Source of the DNA: Alphaproteobacteria bacterium | GTDB lineage: Bacteria > Pseudomonadota > Alphaproteobacteria > Micavibrionales > Micavibrionaceae | Direction: 5' to 3' | NCBI GenBank assembly: GCA_002690045.1 | Contig: NZDE01000011.1 | Span: forward strand, 24,582-88,581 | DNA: 64,000 bases | Part shown: in pieces, positions 8,587-17,851 of the stretch | How positions within the stretch are numbered: position 1 is the stretch's first letter | How the letters are laid out: each line of letters opens with the position of its first letter | The notes under the pieces: generated by a model | Seen by the model: only the letters and a program-made list of their open reading frames with translations | The model's database searches: none | Told to the model about the DNA's origin: nothing | Program-made: the position numbers and the translations under genes

Positions 8587-9285
8587 CTAAATAGATCTAA
8601 ACAGAAAGCGTGAGAAAAACACACTTAAACCGCCTGTAGCAACAAATGGCATGAAGTGGAATATGAACACATGTGCGGGCTCATCATTAGCGCAGCTGAA
8701 GCGTAAACAGCCCCAGCCAAAGCCAGATACAGATAAAACAATCATGATATGCAGCAGCGTTGGCGCTGTAGAAGCCCCACGACGCGCAAATTCAATGAAT
8801 AGAACCATTGGCGCAATAATAAAAATCAACCCATCCCAGAAGCAATGCTTGAAACTATACATCATCATATAGTTATGCTCATGCGCAAGGTCATTGTAAG
8901 TTCTCAAGAAAGTCCACGCCAAGAAAACAACTGCCAATACGGATGGCAAGATAATACGCTTCACAGCTTCTTTAGTATCGCACGGAACCATCAGCGCCAA
9001 CGCAGCATATAGTGCGCTTATGCCGATACCCCATGATAAAACGATATCCACTTGAAACATATCTTCATTAATCATGCTTGTACGCATGGGCATGAACAAA
9101 TTTAACAGCAGCAAATAAACCGCACAGACAGCAATAGAGATTGAAAATCGTGTAACTGCAGCATAATAAGGTCGGCGTGGCTGCAACGAATCTATTAAAT
9201 GCTTGCTCAACACATCAAGGCGTGCGCTACGGTTGTGTTCTAGCGCTTCATTTTCCTTGTCTGCAATATCATTATCATTTGTCAT
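8587..9285 (-). CDS. NrsF-type (DUF1109) membrane anti-sigma factor
   Basis: A 232-residue inner-membrane protein with about six hydrophobic segments after a 40-residue cytoplasmic N-terminus. The C-terminal signature RFSCANDEPAHVFIFHFMPF and its position next to an ECF sigma gene identify the NrsF/DUF1109 family, which holds a SigF-type sigma factor inactive until stress. C148 and C198 are 50 residues apart, like the conserved cysteine pair I recall for Caulobacter NrsF, and may sense the signal. The start overlaps the sigma gene stop by four bases (ATGA), which indicates translational coupling. Confidence 0.85.
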   Translation of the reverse strand: MTNDNDIADKENEALEHNRSARLDVLSKHLIDSLQPRRPYYAAVTRFSISIAVCAVYLLLLNLFMPMRTSMINEDMFQVDIVLSWGIGISALYAALALMVPCDTKEAVKRIILPSVLAVVFLAWTFLRTYNDLAHEHNYMMMYSFKHCFWDGLIFIIAPMVLFIEFARRGASTAPTLLHIMIVLSVSGFGWGCLRFSCANDEPAHVFIFHFMPFVATGGLSVFFSRFLFRSI

Positions 9286-9842
9286 GATAGTAATTCCTTG
9301 AGCTTTTTACTGGTCCGATGCACGGACACTTTCACTGCTGACTCGCTCATATTCTTCATATTAGCAACTTCCTTAGCTGTATAACCTTCGATACGTGCGA
9401 GAATAAATAGATCCCGCTGTTTCTGTGGTATTTGCTCCAAAAGCTTTTCTACATGATCATATTCGGCAATGTGCGTCGGAATCGTTACATCTGGATCCAT
9501 ATTTTTTTCGATCAGCTCATCAAAGGACGATGTCTGATGATTTTTCCGCGCATATACTTTGCGCAGATAATCTGTTTTACGGTAGTACAGAATGGCGGTA
9601 AACCATGCTTTGAAGCTTCTTCCGACTTGATAAGTCGGCAAAGCTTTATGCGCGGAGATCAAGGCATCTTGCACCACATCATCAATCCAATCCAATTCAG
9701 CAAGCTTGCCAGCGAGGACCGAGCGCGCAAACGGGATGAGCTGCTCAATGAGCGTACTATAGGCACGCTTATCACCAGCTTGCGCCGCGGCGGCAAGTGT
9801 ATTCCAATTTTTATAAAAGGCTTTCTGCTCTTCCCCAATCAT
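9282..9842 (-). CDS. ECF RNA polymerase sigma factor (SigF-like)
   Basis: A 186-residue group 4 sigma factor with only regions 2 and 4. Region 2 contains LDWIDDVVQDALISAHKA and FKAWFTAILYYRKTDYLRK (residues about 45-95), and region 4 contains PQKQRDLFILARIEGYTAKE with the helix-turn-helix that follows (about 130-180). It directs transcription of a stress regulon and is held in check by the co-transcribed membrane anti-sigma factor. Family knowledge links such SigF/NrsF pairs to metal or redox stress, but the signal here is unknown. tRNA-Pro lies 80 bases upstream on the same strand. Confidence 0.9.
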   Translation of the reverse strand: MIGEEQKAFYKNWNTLAAAAQAGDKRAYSTLIEQLIPFARSVLAGKLAELDWIDDVVQDALISAHKALPTYQVGRSFKAWFTAILYYRKTDYLRKVYARKNHQTSSFDELIEKNMDPDVTIPTHIAEYDHVEKLLEQIPQKQRDLFILARIEGYTAKEVANMKNMSESAVKVSVHRTSKKLKELLS

Positions 9843-9921
9843 TGCGATAGAATAAAATCAAAAAAAGATTCTGTACAGTAAAACTGCACAAATAATTACA
9901 ATTGAGATAGCTTGGGGAAAA

Positions 9922-9998
9922 TGGTCGGAGCGGAGAGATTTGAACTCCCGACCCTCTGTACCCAAAACAGATGCGCTACCAGGCTGCGCTACGCTCCG
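9922..9998 (-). tRNA. tRNA-Pro (anticodon TGG)
   Basis: Minus-strand cloverleaf: acceptor CGGAGCG pairs with CGCTCCG, the anticodon loop TTTGGGT gives TGG, the T-loop is TTCAAAT, discriminator A, and CCA is encoded. Length 77. Confidence 0.95.
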
Positions 9999-10048
9999 AA
10001 CATGGAAAGATTAAATATCAAACTCGCACCATATGTGCAAGCCTTTTT

Positions 10049-10546
10049 TTACGGATAATCGTTAAAAATTATATGGTCACCAACAGAAATATTATATTTA
10101 TCTGATAAACCTGCATTAATTTCTAAAGCCGCGCGTGCAAAACCGCCTGAAGATATTGGTGTTAAATCATGTGGCTTTGCATTTTTATAGATATGAATAA
10201 TCTCGTTTTCTGCATTAATAAAAATCATATCAAGCGGTATGTAAGTGTTCTTCATCCAAAAGTGCATAGGCGCAGGCTGTGGGTAAATAAAAATCATGCC
10301 GCTATCTTGTGCAAGCTTTTTACGGTGCATAAGCCCTATTTCCATTTCCTTACGTGTTAAGGCACGTTCAACTTGAAACGCCGCACGCTTAAGCGTTTTG
10401 TCTTTATTGACGATTGTTAGTGGATATAGGATTGCGTTCTTATTTACCGTATCTTTGCATGCCCCTAACGGCACAATTAGTAGGCATAAAAAAACAGCCC
10501 GTAAAACGTTGATATTTAACTTCAGTTTACGGGCTGTTTTACTCAT
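10049..10546 (-). CDS. DUF192 family lipoprotein
   Basis: A 165-residue exported protein. The N-terminus has a positive start, a hydrophobic stretch and the lipobox PLGAC, so it is probably a lipoprotein acylated at C30. The rest is the small DUF192 beta-barrel fold: ALTRKEMEIGLMHRKKL, GMIFIYPQPAPMHFWMKNTY and IPLDMIFINAENEIIHIYKN are the family's conserved blocks. The biochemical role of the family is unknown. The coding sequence ends just before tRNA-Pro and begins 10 bases after the downstream end of the NhaD-like transporter gene, so it may be read together with it. Confidence 0.88.
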   Translation of the reverse strand: MSKTARKLKLNINVLRAVFLCLLIVPLGACKDTVNKNAILYPLTIVNKDKTLKRAAFQVERALTRKEMEIGLMHRKKLAQDSGMIFIYPQPAPMHFWMKNTYIPLDMIFINAENEIIHIYKNAKPHDLTPISSGGFARAALEINAGLSDKYNISVGDHIIFNDYP

Positions 10547-10556
10547 TTCTTAGATC

Positions 10557-11906
10557 CTATTGATAATAGAAGAAGTATGCATATATTGTTCCGATGACTA
10601 CTGTAACAAGCATTAGCGGAAATGCAAGAGCCATAAACTTCAGGAATGAAATCCCCTGCCCTGCACGCGCCGCATAACTTGCGACCATCCCGTTCGCACT
10701 GGCACCAACGATCGAGCCGTTACCGCCAAGACATGCGCCTAGTGACAATGACCACCATAATGGTTCAAGCATATCTTTACCGCCAAAATCAGCTGCCATA
10801 CTGTTGATGACTGGAATTAGTGTTGCGACGAATGGGATGTTGTTAATAAAGGCTGATGCAATAGTAGACACCCACATAATGGTCATGCCAGTTAAAGCCA
10901 AGTCACCCTGCGTAACTTCAACAATCCAATGCGCGATAATGGCCAAGAAACCACTTTGCTCAACCCCTGTTACGATGATGAACAAACCAATAAAGAAGAA
11001 AATGGTATCCCATTCAACTTCATGGAACGCCTGATGGACACGCTTATGCACATCATCTTTTTTCACACCTATAGTATCAAGCAGCATTAGTAATGCGCCG
11101 CCGGAAAGAGCCACTGTACCTGGCTCAAAACCATGATGGTGTCCAACAGTGAAGCCTAGTAGTACCAACAAGAGTACGAATAAAGATTTGTATAAGAGTG
11201 GCTTGTCTGTCAATGCGCTTGCCGCATCATAGCGCATCAGATGCGCACGGGCACGCATAGACGTTTCCATTTTACGTCCCCAAAGTACATCAAAAAAGAC
11301 GAACAGGAATAAGCTGATAATCAGTGCCGGTGGACCAACATTATAAACGAAGTCCATAAAGCCATACCCAACCGCAGAGCCAATCAAAATGTTTGGTGGG
11401 TCACCAATTAGGGTTGCTGTACCGCCAACGTTTGAGAAGAAAATCTGTGAAAAAAGAAATGGATACGGATTTAACTTCAACTGTTCTGTTAAGAGTAGCG
11501 TAATTGGGACAATCAACATTACTGTTGTCACGTTATCAAGCAAAGCAGAAAAGACTGCGGTAATGATTGATAAGACAATCAATAAAGCCCGCGGGTTCGC
11601 TTTCACTGTTTTGGCTGAAACAATCGCCACATATTGGAAAAAACCTGAACGCTGCATAATACCGACGAGAACCATCATACCGATAAGCAAGAAGATTGTA
11701 TTAAAATCAATCCCCTGCACCGCTAACTCTTGGTTCAAAAGGCCAAGGTAGATCATTGCGACAGCACCAAGCATAGCAATAATAGTTTGGTGTATTTTTT
11801 CAGTAATAATGAAGAAGTACACAATAAGAAGTACCGCACAAGCAGCAATCATAGGGCTTACACCCAGAATTGCCTCGGGGACCATAAATTCATGATTAGT
11901 AGACAT
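10557..11906 (-). CDS. NhaD/ArsB-type Na+/H+ antiporter (ion transporter superfamily)
   Basis: A 449-residue polytopic membrane protein with 11-13 hydrophobic segments. It shows the two inverted halves of the ArsB/NhaD family, each with a conserved loop: SNVGGTATLIGDPPNILIG in the first half and the matching region SLGACLGGNGSIVGASANGM in the second. ALLDNVTTVMLIVP and AFINNIPFVATLIPV are the paired helix-break segments. NhaD members export Na+ or Li+ in exchange for protons; ArsB members export arsenite, but no ars genes are nearby. The CBS-domain gene 39 bases upstream probably belongs to the same transcript and may regulate the transporter. Confidence 0.85.
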   Translation of the reverse strand: MSTNHEFMVPEAILGVSPMIAACAVLLIVYFFIITEKIHQTIIAMLGAVAMIYLGLLNQELAVQGIDFNTIFLLIGMMVLVGIMQRSGFFQYVAIVSAKTVKANPRALLIVLSIITAVFSALLDNVTTVMLIVPITLLLTEQLKLNPYPFLFSQIFFSNVGGTATLIGDPPNILIGSAVGYGFMDFVYNVGPPALIISLFLFVFFDVLWGRKMETSMRARAHLMRYDAASALTDKPLLYKSLFVLLLVLLGFTVGHHHGFEPGTVALSGGALLMLLDTIGVKKDDVHKRVHQAFHEVEWDTIFFFIGLFIIVTGVEQSGFLAIIAHWIVEVTQGDLALTGMTIMWVSTIASAFINNIPFVATLIPVINSMAADFGGKDMLEPLWWSLSLGACLGGNGSIVGASANGMVASYAARAGQGISFLKFMALAFPLMLVTVVIGTIYAYFFYYQ

Positions 11907-11945
11907 ATTAAACTCGGATTATTTTGTTGTTTTAAGCATAAAAGC

Positions 11946-12446
11946 TTAGTTGTTCTTAGCTTGCTCTTCAGCTTCTTCTTTTTCAACGTCTTCTAATACT
12001 TCTAGAAGTTCGCTAAATAAGGATTGCTCAGAGATCAAACCGACAAATTTACCTGTATTTTCTTCTAAAACAGGCAGTGGGCTGCCGTATTTTACGATCA
12101 GGCGTGTTGCTTCCCATGTTGGTGTATCTGGTGATACAACGACAACATCTTTAAAGCAGTGCTGACTTACAGGGTTTGGGAAAATTTTTCGCATACGTTT
12201 TGCAACGCCTGGTGAAGCACCAATCACGAAGTTAAGACGCTGTAGGCCGTCTTCCATTTTTACGGATACAGGCAACAAGTCTTTTAAAAGGTGGCTATAA
12301 CCAAACATTCCAATAAGAACATTGTTTTCATCAATGACGGGAACGTGACGGATTTTGTTTTCTTCCATGACGGCCATTACATCTTTAACGGTATCATTAG
12401 GACGGCAGAAAATAACGTCAGTAATCATTGCATTTCTACAAGGCAT
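11946..12446 (-). CDS. CBS-domain pair protein
   Basis: A 166-residue cytoplasmic protein made of two CBS domains: the first (about 1-65) begins MITDVIFCRPNDTVKDVMAV and ends VLIGMFGYSHL; the second (about 100-155) contains TPTWEATRLIVKYGSPLPVL and FVGLISEQSLFSELL. CBS pairs bind adenine nucleotides and regulate partner proteins. A glutamate-rich tail closes the protein. The downstream neighbour is an NhaD-type antiporter, so nucleotide-dependent control of that transporter is a reasonable inference. The segment upstream to 12680 holds no gene that I can support. Confidence 0.88.
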   Translation of the reverse strand: MPCRNAMITDVIFCRPNDTVKDVMAVMEENKIRHVPVIDENNVLIGMFGYSHLLKDLLPVSVKMEDGLQRLNFVIGASPGVAKRMRKIFPNPVSQHCFKDVVVVSPDTPTWEATRLIVKYGSPLPVLEENTGKFVGLISEQSLFSELLEVLEDVEKEEAEEQAKNN

Positions 12447-12680
12447 TGTTACATCTTTCTCTTATTATTTTTATTAACTTAGCCGCTTCAGTTAATCTTC
12501 TTCATAAAAGAGAAAACTAAATAAAATGGCTATACACACCACTCTTATATGAGTTTAGCAACATATATAGAGTTGAGCGCAATATGCGCCTGTTTAAATT
12601 TAATTTCAACATTTTTTTTGCAATGCGGTATAGAACGCGCCCTAATCAATTGAATTACATACAAAATAATTATGTAAAAA

Positions 12681-13496
12681 TTATTGTTTTTCTATAAAAT
12701 CATAAACACGCTGAAGGTAATCAGTTTCATAAATATCATTATGCCCCGCCCCTTTAAATATATGGAGCAGCTTAGGTTCTGATACAGAATTATAAAGGGT
12801 CTCACCATGTATAGTTGGAATAACATTATCTCGTTCGGCCAACAAAAATAAGCTGCGTCCTTTATAGTTAGCCAGATATTCCACATTATCAAAATTGTCT
12901 TTCAACAAATAATCTAAGCCAATGATGAAGGGGTATTTTTTCTTAGCTACTGCGGCAATAGAATCGTAAGGCACCTGTAAAACAAGTGTAGGCACATCAT
13001 ATTTTGTCGCTACATAACTTGCAGGGCCGCTACCTAAAGATTCTCCGTAAATGACAATGTCCTTTGCTTCATAGCCTAGTTCAAATAGCTTCTGTATATA
13101 GCCATCAGCATCTGCAATGATATTGTCTTTGGATGGTTTGCCTTGATTGCCGTTATACCCTGAATACTCGGCAAACAAAGCGCCATAACCTGTTGCGAGC
13201 AATGGAAGAAAAGCGGCATAGCGTGATGCAACATTACCTGCATTACCGTGAAAATGCAGAATAACGCCCTTATGTACATCAGTGGGAGGAATGAACCAGC
13301 CTTCTGGGCTATAACCACGATTCTGCGTGTCTATAGCGCTAAGCAGTGATACGCCTTCTGGCGCCTTGTTGATACCAATTGGATAATAAAGAATTTGACG
13401 CTGCGCCAGATATAGAACGACAATTATGCCGACATAAATGAGCAATAACACACCAAGTACAGACATTATAGCTTCCTTTATATCTTTCCAGTTCAT
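12681..13496 (-). CDS. Membrane-anchored alpha/beta hydrolase, BEM46/ABHD13-like
   Basis: A 271-residue serine hydrolase with one N-terminal transmembrane helix (about 10-30), so the catalytic domain faces the periplasm or stays membrane-bound. The oxyanion segment FHGNAGN is at 82-88, the nucleophile elbow GESLGSG puts the serine at S153, and D223 (ERDNVIP) and H252 (GAGHND) complete the triad. Known BEM46/ABHD relatives act on lipids or unknown acyl esters. Ten bases separate its start from the end of the ABC exporter gene on the same strand, which suggests one operon. Confidence 0.85.
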   Translation of the reverse strand: MNWKDIKEAIMSVLGVLLLIYVGIIVVLYLAQRQILYYPIGINKAPEGVSLLSAIDTQNRGYSPEGWFIPPTDVHKGVILHFHGNAGNVASRYAAFLPLLATGYGALFAEYSGYNGNQGKPSKDNIIADADGYIQKLFELGYEAKDIVIYGESLGSGPASYVATKYDVPTLVLQVPYDSIAAVAKKKYPFIIGLDYLLKDNFDNVEYLANYKGRSLFLLAERDNVIPTIHGETLYNSVSEPKLLHIFKGAGHNDIYETDYLQRVYDFIEKQ

Positions 13497-13506
13497 CGCC
13501 TACCCC

Positions 13507-15282
13507 TTAATGATCTAGTGCCCCGCTATAAAGAGCTTTATATGGCCCATCACTGGCAATAAGTTCTTCATGTGAACCCTTTTGGACAATGCGCCCTTGG
13601 TCAATATAGACAATCATATCGGCATCCTTAATGGTAGACAGCCTATGTGCGATTATAAGAGTCGTGCGCCCCTTTTGTATTTTATTGAGCGTTTGCTGAA
13701 TTTGCTTTTCCGATTCATTATCTAGAGCCGATGTCGCTTCATCGAGCAATAAAATTGGCGCTTGCTTTAATAATGCGCGGGCAATCGAAATACGCTGCTT
13801 CTGACCGCCAGACAGGCGCGTACCATGCTCGCCAAGGCGTGTTTCATAGCCATCAGGTAATGATAAAATGAAATCATGGATGGCGGCTTCTTTAGCAGCG
13901 GCCTCAATACGGCCTTGATCCAGTTCATCCAAGCCATATGCGATATTACGCGCCACCGTATCATCAAATATAAAGACATCCTGCGACACCAAAGCAATAT
14001 GCTTACGTAGTGATTCCAGAGTGATATCTTGGATATTTTGCCCGTTAATTTTAATCGCACCTGATTTTATGTCGTAAAAACGCGGCAACATATTCATAAG
14101 CGTTGTCTTGCCCCCACCAGATGGTCCCACGATAGCCGTAACGGTTTGTGGCGCTAATGTCAGGGTAAAGTTATTAATCAGCCCCTTATCTTCATCTTCA
14201 TAAGAAAATGATACGTCATCATATGATATTTCGGCGATGTCAAAAGTCGCAGGCTGTGCATTTGGTTTGTCTTTTATTTGTGGGTCACAATCTTTATAGC
14301 GGAATACACGCTCCGCTGCGCCCAAGCCCTGCTGAATACTGTTATTCAGACGCGCCAATTTTTTCATGGGTTCATAGGCCAGTGAAAATGCACCAATAAA
14401 CGATATTAATGTACCGGGCGTTAGTTCACCGGCAGATATTTGATATGCGCCGTAGACCATAATGCCTGAAACAACCAAGCCCACTAAAATTTCATTGATT
14501 GGGGTTGATAAATGGCTGATCTGGGCAGTTTTTACGTTTAAATCACGTACATTGCTAATGACTTTACCTGTACGCTGTATTTCTGCGTCTTCAGCATTAT
14601 AGGCCTGAATCTGACGGATTCCTTGAAACAAGCCTACAAGCAATGCAGATAAATCTGCAATTTCGCTTTGTAGTTTCTTTGATACTTTGCGGATACGCTT
14701 ACCAAGACGCATTACGAAGAATGTCGCAAGCGGGAAAATACCAAAAACGATGAGTGATAATTTCCAATCCTGATAGATCATCAAGCCAAGCAAGCCCAAA
14801 AGAGTCAGAACGTTTTTACCCAAGCCGACAATAGAATCGGTAACAGTTGCGCGCATAACTGCAACATCACTTATCACGCCAGAGACAAGCATGCCACTAG
14901 ATTGCCGCTTAAAGAATCCAAGATCGAGCACCATAAAGTGGCTAAATAGAGATGTTTGAATATCCGCGATGACGGATTGGCTCATTTTACTCATCATGAC
15001 GCTATGCACATAATGGGCAGAGCCGCGGATAATAAATGTAACAAGTATCGCAAGTACGTATACCCAAATACCACTCACTTTAGATGGATCATTTTGCACA
15101 GCAATCAAAACTTCGTCCATAGCAGGCTGAAGCAGCTTGGCAAAGGATACCGTCATCATGGCATCAATCGCCATAAAGAACAGCGCAAAAAGTATTGTAC
15201 CCTTATAGGGGCGCATATATTCACGCCAAATACGCTTAATAAGTTTTGCGCTATGTGTTGATGTGTCTGTGTGATTTTTCAT
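13507..15282 (-). CDS. MsbA-like ABC exporter, fused permease-ATPase
   Basis: A 591-residue type IV ABC half-transporter. Six transmembrane helices occupy about residues 25-320; the nucleotide-binding domain follows with Walker A GPSGGGKTT near 384, signature LSGGQKQRISIARAL near 489, Walker B ILLLDEATSAL and the H-loop IIAHRLST. It works as a homodimer that flips or exports lipids or lipid-linked molecules across the inner membrane; MsbA itself moves lipid A core. The substrate cannot be read from sequence. It shares its strand with the serine hydrolase downstream and the HAD gene upstream. Confidence 0.88.
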   Translation of the reverse strand: MKNHTDTSTHSAKLIKRIWREYMRPYKGTILFALFFMAIDAMMTVSFAKLLQPAMDEVLIAVQNDPSKVSGIWVYVLAILVTFIIRGSAHYVHSVMMSKMSQSVIADIQTSLFSHFMVLDLGFFKRQSSGMLVSGVISDVAVMRATVTDSIVGLGKNVLTLLGLLGLMIYQDWKLSLIVFGIFPLATFFVMRLGKRIRKVSKKLQSEIADLSALLVGLFQGIRQIQAYNAEDAEIQRTGKVISNVRDLNVKTAQISHLSTPINEILVGLVVSGIMVYGAYQISAGELTPGTLISFIGAFSLAYEPMKKLARLNNSIQQGLGAAERVFRYKDCDPQIKDKPNAQPATFDIAEISYDDVSFSYEDEDKGLINNFTLTLAPQTVTAIVGPSGGGKTTLMNMLPRFYDIKSGAIKINGQNIQDITLESLRKHIALVSQDVFIFDDTVARNIAYGLDELDQGRIEAAAKEAAIHDFILSLPDGYETRLGEHGTRLSGGQKQRISIARALLKQAPILLLDEATSALDNESEKQIQQTLNKIQKGRTTLIIAHRLSTIKDADMIVYIDQGRIVQKGSHEELIASDGPYKALYSGALDH

Positions 15283-15317
15283 GAACGTAATTAAGCAGAA
15301 GGAAACGCGTTTGTATA

Positions 15318-16235
15318 CTATAAAAGTTTACGGCGTCTTTTATGCTTACGATCTGGCAGCGCCTTACCCCATTTGAAATTCTCAAGAAGGTATTTCGGAC
15401 GCAAGTTATTGTATTGTGTTGATAAGATGTTCAAGGCACGATCAACATCCGCTGGGCCTTGGCAGTTTTTGAAAGCCGCGGCGTGAATGCCCGTGCGCAC
15501 AAGACAAGTATCCATACCTGCAAGTGATGCACCAAGAATATCATGTGCCATGGTGTCCCCAACCATGACTGTGTCACCTGGGAATATATCATTTTCCTGC
15601 AGGAAATCTACGCAGGCTTTGTATATAGGCTTATATGGTTTACCGATATATTCAACAATACCGCCAAAGTCCTTATATTTACTGGCAATTGCATTTGGCC
15701 CACCAAGATACGCCGCCCCCAATAAAGATAAGCTGTCAGGGTTAAGGCACACGGCCTTTAAGTGGCGTTGTACGCCCTTCCTTAGTATTGGCGTAACATC
15801 ATCAAGGTATTGCCCTTTAGGCAAGCCAACAATAACTAAGAAATCAGCTTCTTTAATATCATCAACGCGCTCTAAATCTAGGTCATTAATGATAGGGTAA
15901 TTATCTTCAGGAGAAATAAGGTAATATTTCTTACCAAAACCGCTTTCTTCATTAGACAGCAAGTCACGTAAATACTGACCCGCTGTAATTATCTTTGAAT
16001 ACATAGTTGGCGTTATACCCATTTTCTTAAGGCGCGCCTTCATGTCCTTAGCATCAATTGCAGCGTTTGATAATAATATAACTGTTTTGCCGCGCGCACT
16101 GAGCTCTTTTAATGCGTATGGCACATCATCAAAGGCTTTTTTGCCGTTGTGGAGCACACCCCATAGGTCGAGGATAAAACCCATATAGCTATCGGATATA
16201 TCTGATACACCAGCACAAAATTTAGTCTTATTCAT
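15318..16235 (-). CDS. TIGR01459 family HAD-IIA hydrolase
   Basis: A 305-residue haloacid-dehalogenase-type phosphatase. Motif I is ILDLWGVLHNGKKAF with the nucleophile D23; motif II is VILLSNAA; the IIA cap lies in the middle (about 85-200); motif IV is MVGDTMAHDILGASLAGMD. This subgroup is common in Alphaproteobacteria and probably dephosphorylates a small sugar phosphate or nucleotide, but no substrate is established. It ends in a basic tail rich in Lys and Arg. It precedes the ABC exporter on the same strand with a 35-base gap. Confidence 0.87.
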   Translation of the reverse strand: MNKTKFCAGVSDISDSYMGFILDLWGVLHNGKKAFDDVPYALKELSARGKTVILLSNAAIDAKDMKARLKKMGITPTMYSKIITAGQYLRDLLSNEESGFGKKYYLISPEDNYPIINDLDLERVDDIKEADFLVIVGLPKGQYLDDVTPILRKGVQRHLKAVCLNPDSLSLLGAAYLGGPNAIASKYKDFGGIVEYIGKPYKPIYKACVDFLQENDIFPGDTVMVGDTMAHDILGASLAGMDTCLVRTGIHAAAFKNCQGPADVDRALNILSTQYNNLRPKYLLENFKWGKALPDRKHKRRRKLL

Positions 16236-16272
16236 TATTACTTAGACCATTCAAAACATTGTTAAACTGAAC

Positions 16273-16758
16273 TTAGCGATACGGCGCATCAGCCACAAGA
16301 TTCGCAGCAATTTGCGCTTCCCATTTATCACCGTTTTCCAGTAATTTATCTTTATTGTAGTAAAGCTCTTCACGTGTTTCGGTTGAGAACTCAAAATTAG
16401 GACCTTCAACAATTGCATCTACAGGGCAAGCCTCAGCACATAGGCCGCAGTAAATACATTTTGTCATGTCAATATCATAGCGTGTTGTTCGGCGGGATCC
16501 ATCTTCACGTGGTTCAGCCTCAATTGTAATCGCCAAAGCAGGACAAATGGCTTCACAAAGTTTACACGCAATACAGCGTTCCTCACCATTTGGATAACGA
16601 CGCAGCGCGTGCTCACCGCGGAAACGTGGGCTAATAGGCCCCTTTTCATTTGGATAGTTAATCGTCACGCGCGGCATGAAAAACATATATTTAAGGGTTA
16701 AAAGAAAACCCTTTACAATTTCATAGAGCAAAAACGATTTAGCGTATTGAACAAACAT
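16273..16758 (-). CDS. nuoI: NADH-quinone oxidoreductase subunit I (NuoI)
   Basis: A 161-residue peripheral-arm subunit of complex I that carries two [4Fe-4S] clusters (N6a, N6b) and passes electrons towards quinone. The two ferredoxin motifs are [12 protein letters not shown] and [16 protein letters not shown], with the expected extra residues of the NuoI/TYKY family including [12 protein letters not shown]. An amphipathic N-terminus (about 1-30) anchors it to the membrane arm. It follows nuoH directly. nuoJ does not follow, so the usual nuo order stops here. Confidence 0.96.
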   Translation of the reverse strand: MFVQYAKSFLLYEIVKGFLLTLKYMFFMPRVTINYPNEKGPISPRFRGEHALRRYPNGEERCIACKLCEAICPALAITIEAEPREDGSRRTTRYDIDMTKCIYCGLCAEACPVDAIVEGPNFEFSTETREELYYNKDKLLENGDKWEAQIAANLVADAPYR

Positions 16759-16797
16759 ATTTTATAACCTGCAAATTAATATTGATGATTACCCGCA

Positions 16798-17811
16798 TCA
16801 ATTCGGAAGCGATTCAGTATAAACTAAAATGCCTGAAACCAAAACCACCCAAATTAAAGTAAGTGGCAAGAATATTTTCCAGCCCAAACGCATTAACTGA
16901 TCATAGCGATAACGTGGCAATGTTGCACGCGCCCAGAGGAACACAAACAACACCCCGCATGTTTTAAGCACAAACCAAATAACGCCAGGCACTATAGCCA
17001 AGGATTCAATGCCAAATGGAGGCAACCAACCGCCAAGGAAAAGAACTGTTGTAATTGCACTCATAAGAATCATGTTGGCATATTCGCCCAAGAAGAACAG
17101 CGCGAATGACATAGATGAATATTCAACCATAAAGCCGCCTGTGATTTCAGATTCGCCCTCCGGCAAATCAAATGGCGCACGGTTTGTTTCCGCCAGAATC
17201 GAAATCAAGAACACGATAAACATAGGGAACAACAATGCCTGTATCCACAATGGACGCTCTGCCAATACAATTTCAGAAAGGTTGAGTGATCCTGTCACAA
17301 GCAAGACATTTACTATAATCAAACCCATGGAAACTTCATAAGAGATCATCTGCGATGCAGAACGCATGGCGCCCAAGAATGCATATTTAGAGTTCGACGC
17401 CCAGCCAGCCATAATAATGCCATATACCCCCATAGATGAAATGGCAAAGAGGTATAGAATACCGACATTAATATCAGCCAGTACAAGTTTCGCATCGACC
17501 GGAATAACCACCCACGAAACAAGCGCCAACATAAACAATAACATCGGCGCAATAATAAAGACGGGTTTATTGGACTGGGTCGGAACAATCGTTTCTTTTG
17601 ATAGCAATTTTATACCATCAGCAATTGGCTGTAACAAACCAAACGGCCCAACAGTCATTGGCCCTTGGCGCCGCTGCATAGCACCCATAACTTTACGCTC
17701 GGCATATGTGAGGTAGGCTACGCCACCAAGTACCGCACCGACAAGAATGCCAATATGCAGCAACATGAATAAGCCCGGCATTACATATATGTTCACAAAA
17801 TCAGGTGACAT
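16798..17811 (-). CDS. nuoH: NADH-quinone oxidoreductase subunit H (NuoH)
   Basis: A 337-residue membrane subunit of complex I that forms part of the quinone-binding site. About eight transmembrane helices are seen with the family loops [20 protein letters not shown] (residues 38-57), [17 protein letters not shown] near 208 and [15 protein letters not shown] near 296. The acidic DLPEGESE loop contributes to quinone chemistry and proton coupling. It is paired with nuoI downstream, but the gene upstream is popZ rather than nuoG, so these two subunits are separated from the rest of the complex. Confidence 0.96.
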   Translation of the reverse strand: MSPDFVNIYVMPGLFMLLHIGILVGAVLGGVAYLTYAERKVMGAMQRRQGPMTVGPFGLLQPIADGIKLLSKETIVPTQSNKPVFIIAPMLLFMLALVSWVVIPVDAKLVLADINVGILYLFAISSMGVYGIIMAGWASNSKYAFLGAMRSASQMISYEVSMGLIIVNVLLVTGSLNLSEIVLAERPLWIQALLFPMFIVFLISILAETNRAPFDLPEGESEITGGFMVEYSSMSFALFFLGEYANMILMSAITTVLFLGGWLPPFGIESLAIVPGVIWFVLKTCGVLFVFLWARATLPRYRYDQLMRLGWKIFLPLTLIWVVLVSGILVYTESLPN

Positions 17812-17851
17812 GAGACGTCCTCTTTATAATACTACCATTAAATGTTTTGGA

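Noticed and set aside
9873..9889. Hairpin GTACAG/CTGCAC between tRNA-Pro and the sigma factor gene as a terminator
   Set aside because: The stem is short with a G-T mismatch and the T-run is 6 bases away, so the call would be too weak.
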